The notes: a model not told the origin generated them from the letters alone. A DNA stretch of 64,000 nucleotides from Clostridiales bacterium (GCA_022508305.1 JAFLVM010000001.1:313347-377346); one strand, 5' to 3'; counted from the first letter of the stretch, positions 27,567-36,475 are shown. Program-made: numbers and translations.

Positions 27567-28150
27567 TAGCGAATTTTGGTGGAAATCGTTACCCCATCTC
27601 CAATTCTGTACAGCTTTGTGCTGTACCGTTCGTTGGTTGTAACGTCCTCTAAAAATGCGCGCATGTTGCGGGCAACGGTGATGTGTTTGTGCCGTTTGTT
27701 TTCCGGTACGTGCTCCACTAAGCCCTTGTACAAAACGTTGTCGCATACAAGTGTTCCGCCCACTTCCAATAAATCCGTGAGGTACGGAAAAAACGTCTCG
27801 TATTGTCCCTTAGGCCCGTCAAGAAAAATGAAGTCGTAGCTGCCTGTAAGCTGTGGCACTATTTCTCTTGCGTCGCCCACGAAGACGTTGACCCGATGGC
27901 TCATTCCAAATTCCGCAAAGTTTGCACGCGCCATGTTTGCCGTTTGTTCGTCAAGCTCCACCGTGTTCAAAGTAGCCCGTTCGCTTGCGGACAGCATGAC
28001 GATACCGCTGTAACCGATTGCCGTACCGATTTCCAATATACGACGCGGTTGACGCTCCTTGACCGTGTTGAACAGCAGTTCCTTGGTGTCGTCTAACATG
28101 ACGGGAATGTAGCGCTCGCGAGCGAATTTTTCAAGCTGTGAAAGTTCCAT
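27566..28150 (-). CDS. trmR: tRNA 5-hydroxyuridine methyltransferase TrmR (YrrM)
   Basis: A 194-residue O-methyltransferase of the DUF/methyltransf_3 type: ILEIGTAIGYSGIVML (SAM motif I), LNTVELDE, DFIFLDGPKGQYETFFPYL, and GGTLVCDNVLYKGLV. TrmR in Bacillus methylates 5-hydroxyuridine 34 to 5-methoxyuridine. The adjoining TrhP makes the hydroxyuridine, so neighbourhood and sequence agree. Generic caffeoyl-CoA-type O-methyltransferases look similar, so the substrate depends on context. An ACCCCATCT-type element lies near its 3' end. Confidence 0.85.
   Translation of the reverse strand: MELSQLEKFARERYIPVMLDDTKELLFNTVKERQPRRILEIGTAIGYSGIVMLSASERATLNTVELDEQTANMARANFAEFGMSHRVNVFVGDAREIVPQLTGSYDFIFLDGPKGQYETFFPYLTDLLEVGGTLVCDNVLYKGLVEHVPENKRHKHITVARNMRAFLEDVTTNERYSTKLYRIGDGVTISTKIR
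27589..27600 (+). repeat. ACCCCATGT-like element, copy 7 (weak, inside trmR)
   Basis: TTACCCCATCTC, with the core at 27591-27599 having one change; the upstream T5-CC arm is missing, so this may be chance. Confidence 0.35.
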
Positions 28151-28171
28151 ATATCGTAGGTTACTACCCTT

Positions 28172-30040
28172 TTAAATTTCAAAAATTATAGGCAAAACTA
28201 CGGGATTACGCTTCAGCGTCACTCTGAAATAGTGACGGACGACGCGTTGTATTGCCGTCTTGATGGCGGAGATGCTTGCGCCGTTGAGTTTGGTTATTTC
28301 TTGCTTGACGAGACTCCTCAATTCGTCAATGGGAGCGTCCGCGTCCCCTGCAAAGAAACAGCCGCGGCTGACGATTTCAATATCTGCGCCAATCTTACCC
28401 GTGTTTTTGTTGAGTCCCACCACGCAAACCAAAATTCCGTCCTCGGCAAGACTTAGCCTGTCACGCAAAACGGCGTTACCGACGTCGCCGACGCCCAAAC
28501 CGTCCACCATGACGCTTCCGCCGGTGATTTGACCGACTACTTTGAAGGTATTTTTGTCCAGCTCGACGCAATCGCCGATTTCGGGGATTATGATGTTGTT
28601 CTTTTTGTGTTTGAGGTGTTCCACAAGCATGGCGTGCTGCTTGAGATGCCTATATTCTCCGTGAACGGGAATGAAATACTTGGGCTTGACAAGCGTATAG
28701 ATTAGTTTTAGCTCTTCTTGGCAGGCGTGTCCCGATACGTGTACGGCGCTTAACGCGGAATACACCACGTTTGCGCCCAGTCGGTACAGCTTGTTGATTA
28801 CGTTGTACACGTCACGCTCGTTGCCCGGGATTGGATTAGCGGAAATGACTATGGTGTCGTTGGAACCGATTTTCACCTTGTTGAACTCGCCGCTTGCCAT
28901 ACGCGTCAAGGCTGACATTGGCTCACCTTGACTACCCGTGGACAAAATTAGCAGCCTACCGTCCTCGATGTTGCCGATTTTGTCAATGTCCACGAACATT
29001 TTGCTGTCAATGTTGAGTGTTCCGACTCGCGCGGCAGCCTCGACGTACTTGTTCATGGATTTACCCGAAAGGGCAATTTTGCGGCGGTACAGCTTGGCAA
29101 GCTCTATTATCATACCGACGCGGTCAACATTACTTGCAAAGGTAGCGATAATTATGCGCCTGCCCTTCGCCTCTTGGAACACCTTGTTTATCGTTTCCTG
29201 AACCACCGATTCGCTCATGGTATAACCGGGCTTTTCCACGTTTGTAGATTCGCTCATCAAAAGAAGTACGCCCTGTTTACCGATTTCCGCAAAACGGTTG
29301 AGGTTCATAATGTCGTTGCCAAGCGGAGTGTAGTCCACCTTGAAGTCGCCCGTGTGCAAAACAATTCCGACGGGCGTACGCAAGCAAATTGCAACGCTGC
29401 CCGCCACCGAGTGGGAAACGTGAATGAACTCTGCGCTGAACTGTCCGAGATTGACTACGCTCTTGTCCGTGATGGGAACAAAGCGCACCCTGTCGGCGAC
29501 ATTGTGTTCAACGAGCTTATTTTCCGCAAGGGCAAGGGTGAGTCGCGTACCGTACACGTCCACCTTGATGCCCAACTGCTCCACCAAGAAGGGGAGCGCG
29601 CCAATGTGATCCTCGTGTCCGTGAGTTATCAGTATGCCCTTGATGCGGTCACGGTTTTCGACAAGGTAGCTTACGTCGGGAATAACGACGTCAACGCCCG
29701 GCATATCCGAACCGGGGAAAGACATGCCAGCATCCAACACCACGATGCTGTCGCCGTACTCAAACGCAGTCATGTTTTTTCCTATTTCACCTACTCCGCC
29801 CAAGAACATTACCTTGAGTTTGCCAATGGGTTTTACGTTATTTTTCTTGACCCCATGTTGCGTTTTGGGGCTATTTTGCTGTTTGTTAGCCGCGTTGTGA
29901 TTGGCTGAATTTTTGCCGCCTTGCTGCGGATTACTTTTGCCCTTGGGCTGTTGACTGTTCTTCCCCTTGGGCTGATGATTGCTGCCACGCTGTGGCAAAT
30001 TTTGATTAGTGTTTTGTTTTGTATTATTCTTTGTCTTCAT
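28172..30040 (-). CDS. rnj: Ribonuclease J with Q/N/K-rich N-terminal extension
   Basis: RNase J is a metallo-beta-lactamase/beta-CASP nuclease that degrades and matures RNA from the 5' end and by internal cuts. From about residue 72 the 622-residue protein matches the family: KLKVMFLGGVGEIGKNM, metal motif HGHEDHIGALP, SHSVAGS, HTGDFKVDYTP, SGHACQEEL and the HGEYRHLKQH motif. The first 70 residues are an added low-complexity segment rich in Asn, Gln, Lys and Pro with repeats of QPKGK, likely disordered and possibly RNA- or partner-binding. At its end QHGVKKN is encoded by a dispersed element copy. A GAGGT site precedes the ATG. Confidence 0.94.
   Translation of the reverse strand: MKTKNNTKQNTNQNLPQRGSNHQPKGKNSQQPKGKSNPQQGGKNSANHNAANKQQNSPKTQHGVKKNNVKPIGKLKVMFLGGVGEIGKNMTAFEYGDSIVVLDAGMSFPGSDMPGVDVVIPDVSYLVENRDRIKGILITHGHEDHIGALPFLVEQLGIKVDVYGTRLTLALAENKLVEHNVADRVRFVPITDKSVVNLGQFSAEFIHVSHSVAGSVAICLRTPVGIVLHTGDFKVDYTPLGNDIMNLNRFAEIGKQGVLLLMSESTNVEKPGYTMSESVVQETINKVFQEAKGRRIIIATFASNVDRVGMIIELAKLYRRKIALSGKSMNKYVEAAARVGTLNIDSKMFVDIDKIGNIEDGRLLILSTGSQGEPMSALTRMASGEFNKVKIGSNDTIVISANPIPGNERDVYNVINKLYRLGANVVYSALSAVHVSGHACQEELKLIYTLVKPKYFIPVHGEYRHLKQHAMLVEHLKHKKNNIIIPEIGDCVELDKNTFKVVGQITGGSVMVDGLGVGDVGNAVLRDRLSLAEDGILVCVVGLNKNTGKIGADIEIVSRGCFFAGDADAPIDELRSLVKQEITKLNGASISAIKTAIQRVVRHYFRVTLKRNPVVLPIIFEI
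29840..29865 (+). repeat. ACCCCATGT dispersed element, copy 8 (inside rnj)
   Basis: TTTTTCTTGACCCCATGTTG, core at 29850-29858. The same 20 bases occur, inverted, inside murG at 57441-57460. Confidence 0.8.
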
Positions 30041-30208
30041 TTTTACCTCTATCTGTTCAAAGCATCTGTGACCTGTCTAAATCAAAGACGCTTTACGAAA
30101 ATTCTAATTTTTGTGGCGAATTTAATTATAAATTATTGCCTAAATGCAGTCAATTAACTCGCAAAAAGCGACAGGAAAAAACTCCCGTCGCCAAGTAGTC
30201 AGTACTGC

Positions 30209-31177
30209 CTACGCCTTGTTGCCTTTGGACTTTCGCCTGAGCTTGCGATTGTACCGCTCCGTGCCCTCAACGTCAACACGCTTATAGAAGAATGGACGGT
30301 TGTCTGCTCGGAAATACTCCACAATGTTGATACACTTCAAATAGAAGAACAACACGAAGTTGGGTACGGTAGACAAAACTGCCGAAAGGATTGCGTTGCT
30401 GACGTACAGTATGGAAACGAGGCTTATTGCCGCCATCAGACACACCAATATGACGGTCTTCCAAAATACGTGCCAAAAGCGTGTGAAAATAACGGACAAG
30501 CCGTGTCTAAACGCCTTGCGCGCAGACAAATCCTCTTCACAGGCAGTGGCAGGCAGACAAAAGGCAAACAGCGTCAGCCTCATAGCGTACAGCGTCAACG
30601 CCACTACTGTAACGGGAATGATTGACCACCAACCGAAAGCAGGCAGACACATCAAAAACAGTCCTACGCTGCCGCACGCAATCATGACGTCAAGTGGCAA
30701 CGCGAAAGCCATCTGCATCAGCGCGAACTTCCAAGTTTTGCCCTGCTTCTTGAAAAAGTACCAACTAAACGGACGGCTGGCGTTAGACGTCATGAACTCG
30801 TCCAACTGGCAATCCACCGTCACGTCGGTAATTGAGACCAAAAGTCTGTACAGGATAAAAATTCCGCAAATTGCCAAGTACGACAGGACGACTTCGTCCC
30901 ACAAGGATTCAAGAGAAGCTTGAACGTTGGCAATCAACTCGCTCAAATCGTTTGCAAACACCTCGCTGTTGAACTCGCCCGCGAAAATCGAGTTGACGGA
31001 ATTGTACAAAAATTCGCTTATCTGATTGTCGTTGATGATTCGCATCAAGTCGTCTACAAAGCTGCCGAAAATGAGTACTCCGAGCGCAATTACCAATGCC
31101 AAAAGCGCCGCTTGGTAAAATATCGACTTCAACAGCACTCTCCAGTTGTAGGATGCAAGCTTGAGTGATTTAATCAT
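30209..31177 (-). CDS. Multi-pass membrane protein, first of a pair
   Basis: A 322-residue protein with about six hydrophobic helices and a Lys/Arg-rich end (RKLRRKSKGNKA). After the first helix comes an extracytoplasmic segment of about 60 residues (FVDDLMRIINDNQISEFLYNSV and on). The ATG at 31177 follows GGAGG and sits 10 bases after the stop of the next membrane gene; an upstream frame extension overlaps that gene and is rejected. The two products share a general build and are co-transcribed. No family recognised with confidence; the DUF624/DUF975-like groups are the nearest impression. Confidence 0.6.
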   Translation of the reverse strand: MIKSLKLASYNWRVLLKSIFYQAALLALVIALGVLIFGSFVDDLMRIINDNQISEFLYNSVNSIFAGEFNSEVFANDLSELIANVQASLESLWDEVVLSYLAICGIFILYRLLVSITDVTVDCQLDEFMTSNASRPFSWYFFKKQGKTWKFALMQMAFALPLDVMIACGSVGLFLMCLPAFGWWSIIPVTVVALTLYAMRLTLFAFCLPATACEEDLSARKAFRHGLSVIFTRFWHVFWKTVILVCLMAAISLVSILYVSNAILSAVLSTVPNFVLFFYLKCINIVEYFRADNRPFFYKRVDVEGTERYNRKLRRKSKGNKA

Positions 31178-31187
31178 ACGCCCCTCC

Positions 31188-32009
31188 TCAACCGAACATA
31201 ATCTGCGAAACGTCGCGACGTTCGCCTCCAACGTCGTCGTAGTAATGCTTGAAAGCAAAACACGGCGCAAAGGTGAAACACAGAGTGTAACCCACCGCGT
31301 AAATCAACGCGTCCAACTTGTATGGAGCAAGCAAGTAGGCAATTCCCATCGCCACGACGCGCAGAAACACGATTAACAACGCTACGCCAAAAAGCATTGC
31401 CTTTTTGCGTGACATGGTACGCGCAGAGTAGGACAACGCTACGTTGAAACGGTAGTTTTCGCTGTATTTCAGTGGGAAAGAGATGATAAGCAAGCCGAGC
31501 ATGTAAAGCCAGAATACTCTCACGACAACGGACAGCCCCAAAGCGACGGATATGACTGCCGTGGCGTTGTTGAGGAATCTGAGCATATAGGCAATACCTA
31601 CGATAATCAGCTTGAATATTTCCATTGCCGCAACGCCGCAAAAAATGTACAGCAACACAAACGGAAAAATTCCAAAGGCGCGCTTCAACGGAAAAGCCGG
31701 CATTTGTCCTACGCGCATGTGGCGGTCAATCTTGACCACCATGACGCTCATAGCGTAAGCAAGCGCCACTATTGCAATGGGCACAACCCACCAAAACCTG
31801 CCGAAACGCAGCGCAGTCAGACTTTCGCCCAATAGGTAGATGACATCGTTCATTGCAATTTCCTCCGTTACCAAACGGGTAAACAGCGTGATTTCTGACG
31901 ACGGGTTGTAGAAAAACGCCATCAACACCGCTACAGGCAGCGTGACGTAAACCAAATTCCAAAAGTTACGGAACATATAGGCAATGGATGACTTGCTTTG
32001 ATATCTCAT
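31188..32009 (-). CDS. Multi-pass membrane protein, second of a pair
   Basis: A 273-residue protein with about six membrane helices. It starts MRYQSKSSIAYMFRNFWNLVYVTLPVAVLMAFF and has a KRAFGIFPFVLLYIFCGVAAMEI core. Like its partner, it has an N-terminal cytosolic segment entering the first helix through a Trp-rich stretch. A consensus-like promoter stands upstream at 32025-32053. It lies next to the phage operon but is separated from it by a terminator and this promoter, so it is not part of that transcript. Function unknown. Confidence 0.6.
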   Translation of the reverse strand: MRYQSKSSIAYMFRNFWNLVYVTLPVAVLMAFFYNPSSEITLFTRLVTEEIAMNDVIYLLGESLTALRFGRFWWVVPIAIVALAYAMSVMVVKIDRHMRVGQMPAFPLKRAFGIFPFVLLYIFCGVAAMEIFKLIIVGIAYMLRFLNNATAVISVALGLSVVVRVFWLYMLGLLIISFPLKYSENYRFNVALSYSARTMSRKKAMLFGVALLIVFLRVVAMGIAYLLAPYKLDALIYAVGYTLCFTFAPCFAFKHYYDDVGGERRDVSQIMFG

Positions 32010-32024
32010 AATTACTTATAGCTT

Positions 32025-32053
32025 ATTATACAATAATCACTGTTTTTAATCAA
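32025..32053 (-). promoter_or_regulatory. Promoter of the membrane-protein pair
   Basis: On the minus strand TTGATT (32053-32048) and TATAAT (32030-32025) are 17 bp apart, about 15 bases before the start codon at 32009. Confidence 0.75.
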
Positions 32054-32067
32054 CTGTTTAAGAATAA

Positions 32068-32093
32068 ATAAAAAAGGAGGCAAAAACCTCCTT
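32068..32093 (-). terminator. Terminator of the phage structural operon
   Basis: On the minus strand AAGGAGG and CCTCCTT form a 7-bp stem with a six-base loop, followed by a T6 tract and more T-rich sequence. It ends the operon that runs from the terminase to the coiled-coil gene. Confidence 0.85.
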
Positions 32094-32126
32094 AATTGTG
32101 ATTTTTTAGAGTTTAGTCAGTCCAAA

Positions 32127-33059
32127 TTACGGTAACAGCGTCGTGTTGATCCAATTCACAAAACTGTTGTAGTACACACCGAGATGTGATACCAAAAATG
32201 AGTCAAAGGTGAGTATCGCCTGCGCTTCGTCGCGGCGCAAAGGGAAAAATGCGTCCTGACATACTGCGTATTTTTCACGCTGAATGAGCTGTCTGTAACC
32301 CGTTTCGCCAAGCTCTGCGTAAATTTTGGCGTTGTTTAAAGCCCTGTTGTAAGCCGCCCTACGCGCGTTTTCCAGCGTCCTCTGACGGGATGCTTGGTAT
32401 TTTTGCTCCTTTTCCTCAAGGCTGTTGTTGTACTTTTCTATCTTTATGCGCAAAGATTTCTCGGAATCCAACAGTTTCTGATAAGCCTGTGCAATTCGCG
32501 CCTGCTTCTCCTCTTCCAGCGCGGCGCATGACTGTTGGTAAATTTCCTCCGCGTCAGTCCCCTCTTGCTCTATCAATTTGCTTTTTTGATTGGTATAAGT
32601 CGCCGCATCCTGCAACTGCGCAAGATTTGAGCTATTCTCCTTGTCGAGGTACTTGGTGGTGACGGTGGAAAAAACAAGTCCGTGCTCAATAGCTCTTCGC
32701 TTGATTTTTTCACATCTTTCGAGGTACTTTTCCATGATTCCGTTAACCGTGGCAAAGTGATTGTTTTTGTTTTGCGTAAGCTTGATAGCAACACTCTTCA
32801 GTTTAGAAGAATAGGCTTTTTCTATGCTTGCCTGTTTAGATATAATAACTGCCGCAACGGCTTGTTCTGCCAGCGCCGTCAACTCCTCTTCCGTTTTGGG
32901 AGTGTACTCCAGCTTTTGCAAATTGAGGCTGTCGGGCAAATCGAGCTTGGGTTCAACGTAATCCAAACTGTACTTTTCGTCAATGCTCAGTACGCGTACT
33001 TTGAGGGCCTCGTACAGCTCCTGAAGTTCAATCAATCGCTCTCTTGTGATAGTTGCCAT
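32127..33059 (-). CDS. Coiled-coil protein, last gene of the capsid module
   Basis: A 310-residue, mostly helical protein with long charged heptad-like stretches (about 55-240, for example LEEEKQARIAQAYQKLL and NNSLEEKEQKYQASRQRTLENAR). The C-terminal 40 residues are less charged and aromatic (SHLGVYYNSFVNWINTTLL). No signal peptide. GAGGTG precedes the ATG, 2 bases after the upstream stop. By position, after head-tail genes in a podovirus-like order, it could be an internal virion, tail-needle or host-contact protein; no sequence family was recognised. Confidence 0.55.
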   Translation of the reverse strand: MATITRERLIELQELYEALKVRVLSIDEKYSLDYVEPKLDLPDSLNLQKLEYTPKTEEELTALAEQAVAAVIISKQASIEKAYSSKLKSVAIKLTQNKNNHFATVNGIMEKYLERCEKIKRRAIEHGLVFSTVTTKYLDKENSSNLAQLQDAATYTNQKSKLIEQEGTDAEEIYQQSCAALEEEKQARIAQAYQKLLDSEKSLRIKIEKYNNSLEEKEQKYQASRQRTLENARRAAYNRALNNAKIYAELGETGYRQLIQREKYAVCQDAFFPLRRDEAQAILTFDSFLVSHLGVYYNSFVNWINTTLLP

Positions 33060-33061
33060 AA

Positions 33062-34300
33062 TTACACCTCGTATCTACGCGCGGTCAGTTCGGCGTAGTC
33101 CACCTGCAACCCGTTTTGCGCCCGAATTTGAAAAGTAAAGCTTCGCCCGACACAGCAAACAGGAATTCGTTGAAGCGCGCCGTTGCCTTTTACCTTGTAG
33201 CTAACCGAACTGTTGTCACCCGTAATTGTAAGCTCGGCGTCCTGCTTGCACTTGATGAACAAAGTGTCGAGAAATTTGAGTGACGAGTTGCCGAAGTCCA
33301 CTGTTTGAAACCAACTGCTTTCGGTTGCAACGCCCTCCAACAGATACAGTTTTTTGTCACGGAGTAAGTACAAAATTTCACCCGAAGAACACAAACTTTC
33401 CGACCCCATGTCGAGAATTCCAACAATGTTCTCGTGGTGAACGTCAAGTATCAACGTCACGTCGTTACGCTCCTGCGTACCGTCGAGACGCTTGCAAGAC
33501 ACGTAGTACAATCCCTTGTGAGCGCAAGCCACGCTGCCTACGAAACTGACGAAACTGTTTAGCCCCTCAAATATCGAAGTGACGTTGTCCGACTGCAACA
33601 GTCTGAGACCGCAGTCGGTGGCAAACACGGCTTTTTTGCCGAATACCGCCTGTGTGTCAGTTTGCACGCAGCCTACGCCGTGACACAACGCGCGAAAGGT
33701 GACGTCAAGGTTGTCTACGGCAGTACTCGGGTCAAACACGTAACAGGTGTCGCCGAGGGCGTACAGCTTTTTGCCAACTGTTACAAGCGCGCCCAGCTTG
33801 GTGTTGGGCGTCAAGCGGAAATAATCCTGCCAGCCTGTTTGTCCTGCGGTTGTTATTGCAATATCATTGTTAGCTTCCAACGCAAACATACGGTCGTCAC
33901 ACACCGCTAAAGAAATTCCACCGACGTTGTCCTGAAACGTGTACCGCTTTTCTATGACGTACGCGCCCATGTTAGGTCCCATAATATTCAACTTTCCCTG
34001 AAATACGCAAGCGCATGCCGTGTACTCAGTTTTGTTCAAAAAGTTAGTTGTCGAGTGATCCTGGTAGTACCACAATCCTTGCGCTCCAAGCATGTACAAC
34101 TTTCCGTCATATTCCGCAAGCAACTTGTACACATCGAAGGCAAAACGTAACCACGTAGCGCAGCAAGAGGAGCGTAATTTTCCACCTACGCTCATCACGT
34201 TGCTGCAGTTGAGAAAATCGGAGTTGTCGCTCGGCAAATCAAGTTTTAGCCGCGCTTTGCAATTGTGAGCAGCAACGGCGGGCAGTCTTTTCGGCCACAT
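33062..34300 (-). CDS. Beta-rich phage DNA-stabilisation/tail-tube-like protein
   Basis: A 412-residue protein dominated by short beta strands with recurring units such as GKLYMLGAQGLWYY, GKKLYALGDTCYVFD and DKKLYLLEGV, which suggests a beta-propeller. The C-terminal 60 residues form a beta sandwich-like end (ADELTITGDNSSVSYKV to RSFTFQIRAQNG). P22 gp10-type packaged-DNA stabilisation proteins have this build and position after a gp4-like adaptor. The ATG at 34300 overlaps the upstream stop (TAATG) and follows GGAGGTG. A dispersed element copy lies inside it. The role is inferred from position and fold impression only. Confidence 0.6.
   Translation of the reverse strand: MWPKRLPAVAAHNCKARLKLDLPSDNSDFLNCSNVMSVGGKLRSSCCATWLRFAFDVYKLLAEYDGKLYMLGAQGLWYYQDHSTTNFLNKTEYTACACVFQGKLNIMGPNMGAYVIEKRYTFQDNVGGISLAVCDDRMFALEANNDIAITTAGQTGWQDYFRLTPNTKLGALVTVGKKLYALGDTCYVFDPSTAVDNLDVTFRALCHGVGCVQTDTQAVFGKKAVFATDCGLRLLQSDNVTSIFEGLNSFVSFVGSVACAHKGLYYVSCKRLDGTQERNDVTLILDVHHENIVGILDMGSESLCSSGEILYLLRDKKLYLLEGVATESSWFQTVDFGNSSLKFLDTLFIKCKQDAELTITGDNSSVSYKVKGNGALQRIPVCCVGRSFTFQIRAQNGLQVDYAELTARRYEV
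33393..33420 (+). repeat. ACCCCATGT dispersed element, copy 9 (inside phage gene)
   Basis: AACTTTCCGACCCCATGTCG, core at 33403-33411, within the beta-rich phage protein gene. Confidence 0.65.
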
Positions 34301-34848
34301 TACACCCACCTCCCCACGGGCATACGCATGGTGGAAACCTTACCGCAGGCAATTGTGAGCGCGTCCTTGAAGCGTGTATCCCATTGTTTGGCGCTTAGCC
34401 AATCACATATCAGGGCGTAGTATTCGCGCACCACGCCGTACACGAAAATTCGCTCGGTAATACGTGGAGAGGGCAGCTCTACGTCGTCATTCCAACCCAC
34501 CAAGTTGGGCAGACGCGCATAGCAAAGATTGTATTTGCCGTCTTTTTCCACGTGCAATCCGCCGTCGCTGTAACGAAATTTTACGTCGTTTCCCTCTTCG
34601 TCCACAAGCGAAATCACCTTGCACAGCCTGTAAAGGGAAGTGTCGGCAAATCCGTCATTAACTTCCACCACCGTTTTGCGCAGCGACGTTGCGTAATCGC
34701 GGTACAGCTCTTCCAACACGAAATTGCAGCTGTTTACCAGCAATTTGACGCTGACGTCATTCGGCGCGTCGCTGCTTTCAAAATATTCGTCGGAAAAATT
34801 CAGATTGAGAATTTCTCCGCACGTTTTTACTATTTCACTTACTTTCAT
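34300..34848 (-). CDS. Head-tail adaptor-like phage protein
   Basis: A 182-residue helical protein. The C-terminal part (GVVREYYALICDWLSAKQWDTRFKDALTIACGKVSTMRMPVGRWV) resembles the end of podovirus head-to-tail adaptors of the P22 gp4/T7 gp11 type, which have a Trp-aspartate-Lys-Arg-Phe helix and a basic Arg-Trp end. These rings join the portal to the tail. Its position between capsid and DNA-stabilisation genes agrees. It overlaps the next gene by one base, and a short gene lies directly upstream. Confidence 0.6.
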   Translation of the reverse strand: MKVSEIVKTCGEILNLNFSDEYFESSDAPNDVSVKLLVNSCNFVLEELYRDYATSLRKTVVEVNDGFADTSLYRLCKVISLVDEEGNDVKFRYSDGGLHVEKDGKYNLCYARLPNLVGWNDDVELPSPRITERIFVYGVVREYYALICDWLSAKQWDTRFKDALTIACGKVSTMRMPVGRWV

Positions 34849-35109
34849 TTAACCTCCTTGTTGTAGCTTGGCGTTGTGTCGCTCTATTTCGGCGAAAATT
34901 CTATCTGCATTTTCCACGCGGGAATAGCGCGCGTACTCTACCGTCCTTGCGTCCAATTCACCGTAGGGTACGACGAACTCCAACGTGTTTTTCTTAGAGT
35001 TGTGAACCTCGTAGCGATTTTTCTCCACGTTGTAGTACACGCGGTAGTCGTCGCATACTTGCCGAAGTCGCCAAGCTATATCAAATAAGTCGTTTGTAAT
35101 GAGAATCAT
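34849..35109 (-). CDS. Small phage-module protein, unknown
   Basis: An 86-residue protein with mixed alpha/beta character: ILITNDLFDIAWRLRQVCDDYRVYYNVEKNRYEVHN then VVPYGELDARTVEYARYSR. The ATG at 35109 follows AAGGAG; a longer frame start at 35130 overlaps the structured region and is rejected. Proteins of this size and position in podovirus-like clusters are head-completion or decoration factors, but no family was recognised. The stop abuts the start of the adaptor gene. Confidence 0.55.
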   Translation of the reverse strand: MILITNDLFDIAWRLRQVCDDYRVYYNVEKNRYEVHNSKKNTLEFVVPYGELDARTVEYARYSRVENADRIFAEIERHNAKLQQGG

Positions 35110-35129
35110 ATTGTTCTCCTTGAATGTCA

Positions 35130-35280
35130 CACTCTGATAAAAACTGTCTTCAACCTTACTGTTGTTTCTCTTTACGTTAGAGCTGTCTGCTTCCGCAGAT
35201 GGAAGTGAGAAGTTTTATCAAAGTGTTATAGTTCATTACGTTTGTTTATTCGGTCACCTTGCGTGAGACGGTAGATGACC
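35130..35280 (-). ncRNA. Structured untranslated segment after the capsid gene
   Basis: A 150-base non-coding segment in the phage operon. An outer stem pairs 35130-35145 with 35211-35225 (a TGATAAAA-type arm with one bulge). It encloses a TCTGC/GCAGA tetraloop hairpin at 35186-35199. Another GGTCA/TGACC hairpin at 35252-35280 follows the capsid stop directly. It could reduce read-through or protect capsid mRNA, so that capsid exceeds downstream products. Confidence 0.45.
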
Positions 35281-35296
35281 GACGCATTTCACCGCG

Positions 35297-36463
35297 CTAC
35301 GCTTCGGTGATGCCGCTAATCATTGCTTGACCGATGGGTCTGTCGCAAATAAGGTCAGCGTACTTAACCAGCGTTGCGGTGTACACAGGCTTGTTTGCCA
35401 CTTGCTTGATGATTCTGCCGTCGTCCCCCTCCAGCCAGCGCCAGTCGCAAAGCTGATGAAGGTGGAAGTCGGAGCTGTTGAGTATGTACATTGTGCCCGC
35501 GGGAACGAAGCGGTCGGAAACGACGGGGATTCCGTTGTAGGAAATGGCTTTGTAGCCGCCTTGCAAATTCATCACGTCAATGTTGGTGCGGTTGGTGATG
35601 AGGTAGTCCTGATAAGCGCGCTTTACGCCGCCGGAGCAAACGATGAAGTCGGCAACGGAGCCTGCCACCTCTTCCAAGGTGTCGATTGCGCGTTGAATCG
35701 TTACGTCGGTGAGAGTTGACGCCGTCTTTTTGTAGGGTGTGAGCCACTTATTAGATGCTCTGTTCAACCCGTAGAGAGTGTCGGACGAGCCGAAGATTGC
35801 GCCAAGACCCGTGAGTTCCTTGTTGTAGCTGCCCTGAACGGTGAGGAAATCGCCGTCCGTCACCGTACCTGCGCCAATAGTTGCGCCGGAAAGAGTTACC
35901 CTTTTGTTTTCTCTGTCCACGTCAACGATACGGCGGGTGGACACGACGGGAGTTTTGCCGCTGTTGCCGATTACGTCCACCACCATGCCCTCGATAACGT
36001 TGTGCACGGCGTCCACCGTAAGTACGTTGCCGCTTGCGCTTGTGACAGTACACAGCTTGCCGCTGCCGTCGCCGTAGAGCATTCTTCCGAAGTTGAATTT
36101 GGAAGCTTTGATAAGTCCTTCCATTTCCGCCTCAAGCAGATTGACGAATGCGCCGCTGTTATTCTCGCTTGCGCGAATAGCCTTGTCGGAAATCTCAATC
36201 GTTCCGTAGAGGTTCTTGAGGGTCAAAACGAACTGCGCGTAGTTGTTTTGCGCGGAACTTGGCAGTTCGCCCTCTTCCGTTCCCGCGCCGATACCGCCGT
36301 TGATACCGAAGGGCGCCAATTTGCGAATTTCCTTACCCCATACGTCACTTGAGGTCTGTTGGAAGCGGGCAAGCAGCGGGTTGACAGCCGTGTTCAGTTG
36401 ATCCGCAACTACGCCCAAATAGAGTGTTTTCAGCGCATTGTCAGCGCTTGTGAGTGTTACCAT
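35297..36463 (-). CDS. Phage major capsid protein (HK97-fold type)
   Basis: A 388-residue capsid subunit. It starts with a short helix (SADNALKTLYLGVVADQLNTAVNPLLARFQQ), then a glycine-rich E-loop-like region (INGGIGAGTEEGELPSS) and the recurring phrase QFVLTLKNLYGTIEISDKAIRAS seen in HK97-fold capsids of the P22/SU10-like type. A domain around 165-220 (NVIEGMVVDVIGNSGKTPV..) looks like an inserted beta domain. The C-terminal part has NGIPVVSDRFVPAGTMYILN, typical of P-domain strands. It follows the scaffold gene after 12 bases with a good AAAGGAG. No protease gene was seen, so maturation is probably scaffold-driven. Confidence 0.88.
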   Translation of the reverse strand: MVTLTSADNALKTLYLGVVADQLNTAVNPLLARFQQTSSDVWGKEIRKLAPFGINGGIGAGTEEGELPSSAQNNYAQFVLTLKNLYGTIEISDKAIRASENNSGAFVNLLEAEMEGLIKASKFNFGRMLYGDGSGKLCTVTSASGNVLTVDAVHNVIEGMVVDVIGNSGKTPVVSTRRIVDVDRENKRVTLSGATIGAGTVTDGDFLTVQGSYNKELTGLGAIFGSSDTLYGLNRASNKWLTPYKKTASTLTDVTIQRAIDTLEEVAGSVADFIVCSGGVKRAYQDYLITNRTNIDVMNLQGGYKAISYNGIPVVSDRFVPAGTMYILNSSDFHLHQLCDWRWLEGDDGRIIKQVANKPVYTATLVKYADLICDRPIGQAMISGITEA

Positions 36464-36475
36464 TGTTTTTCTCCT

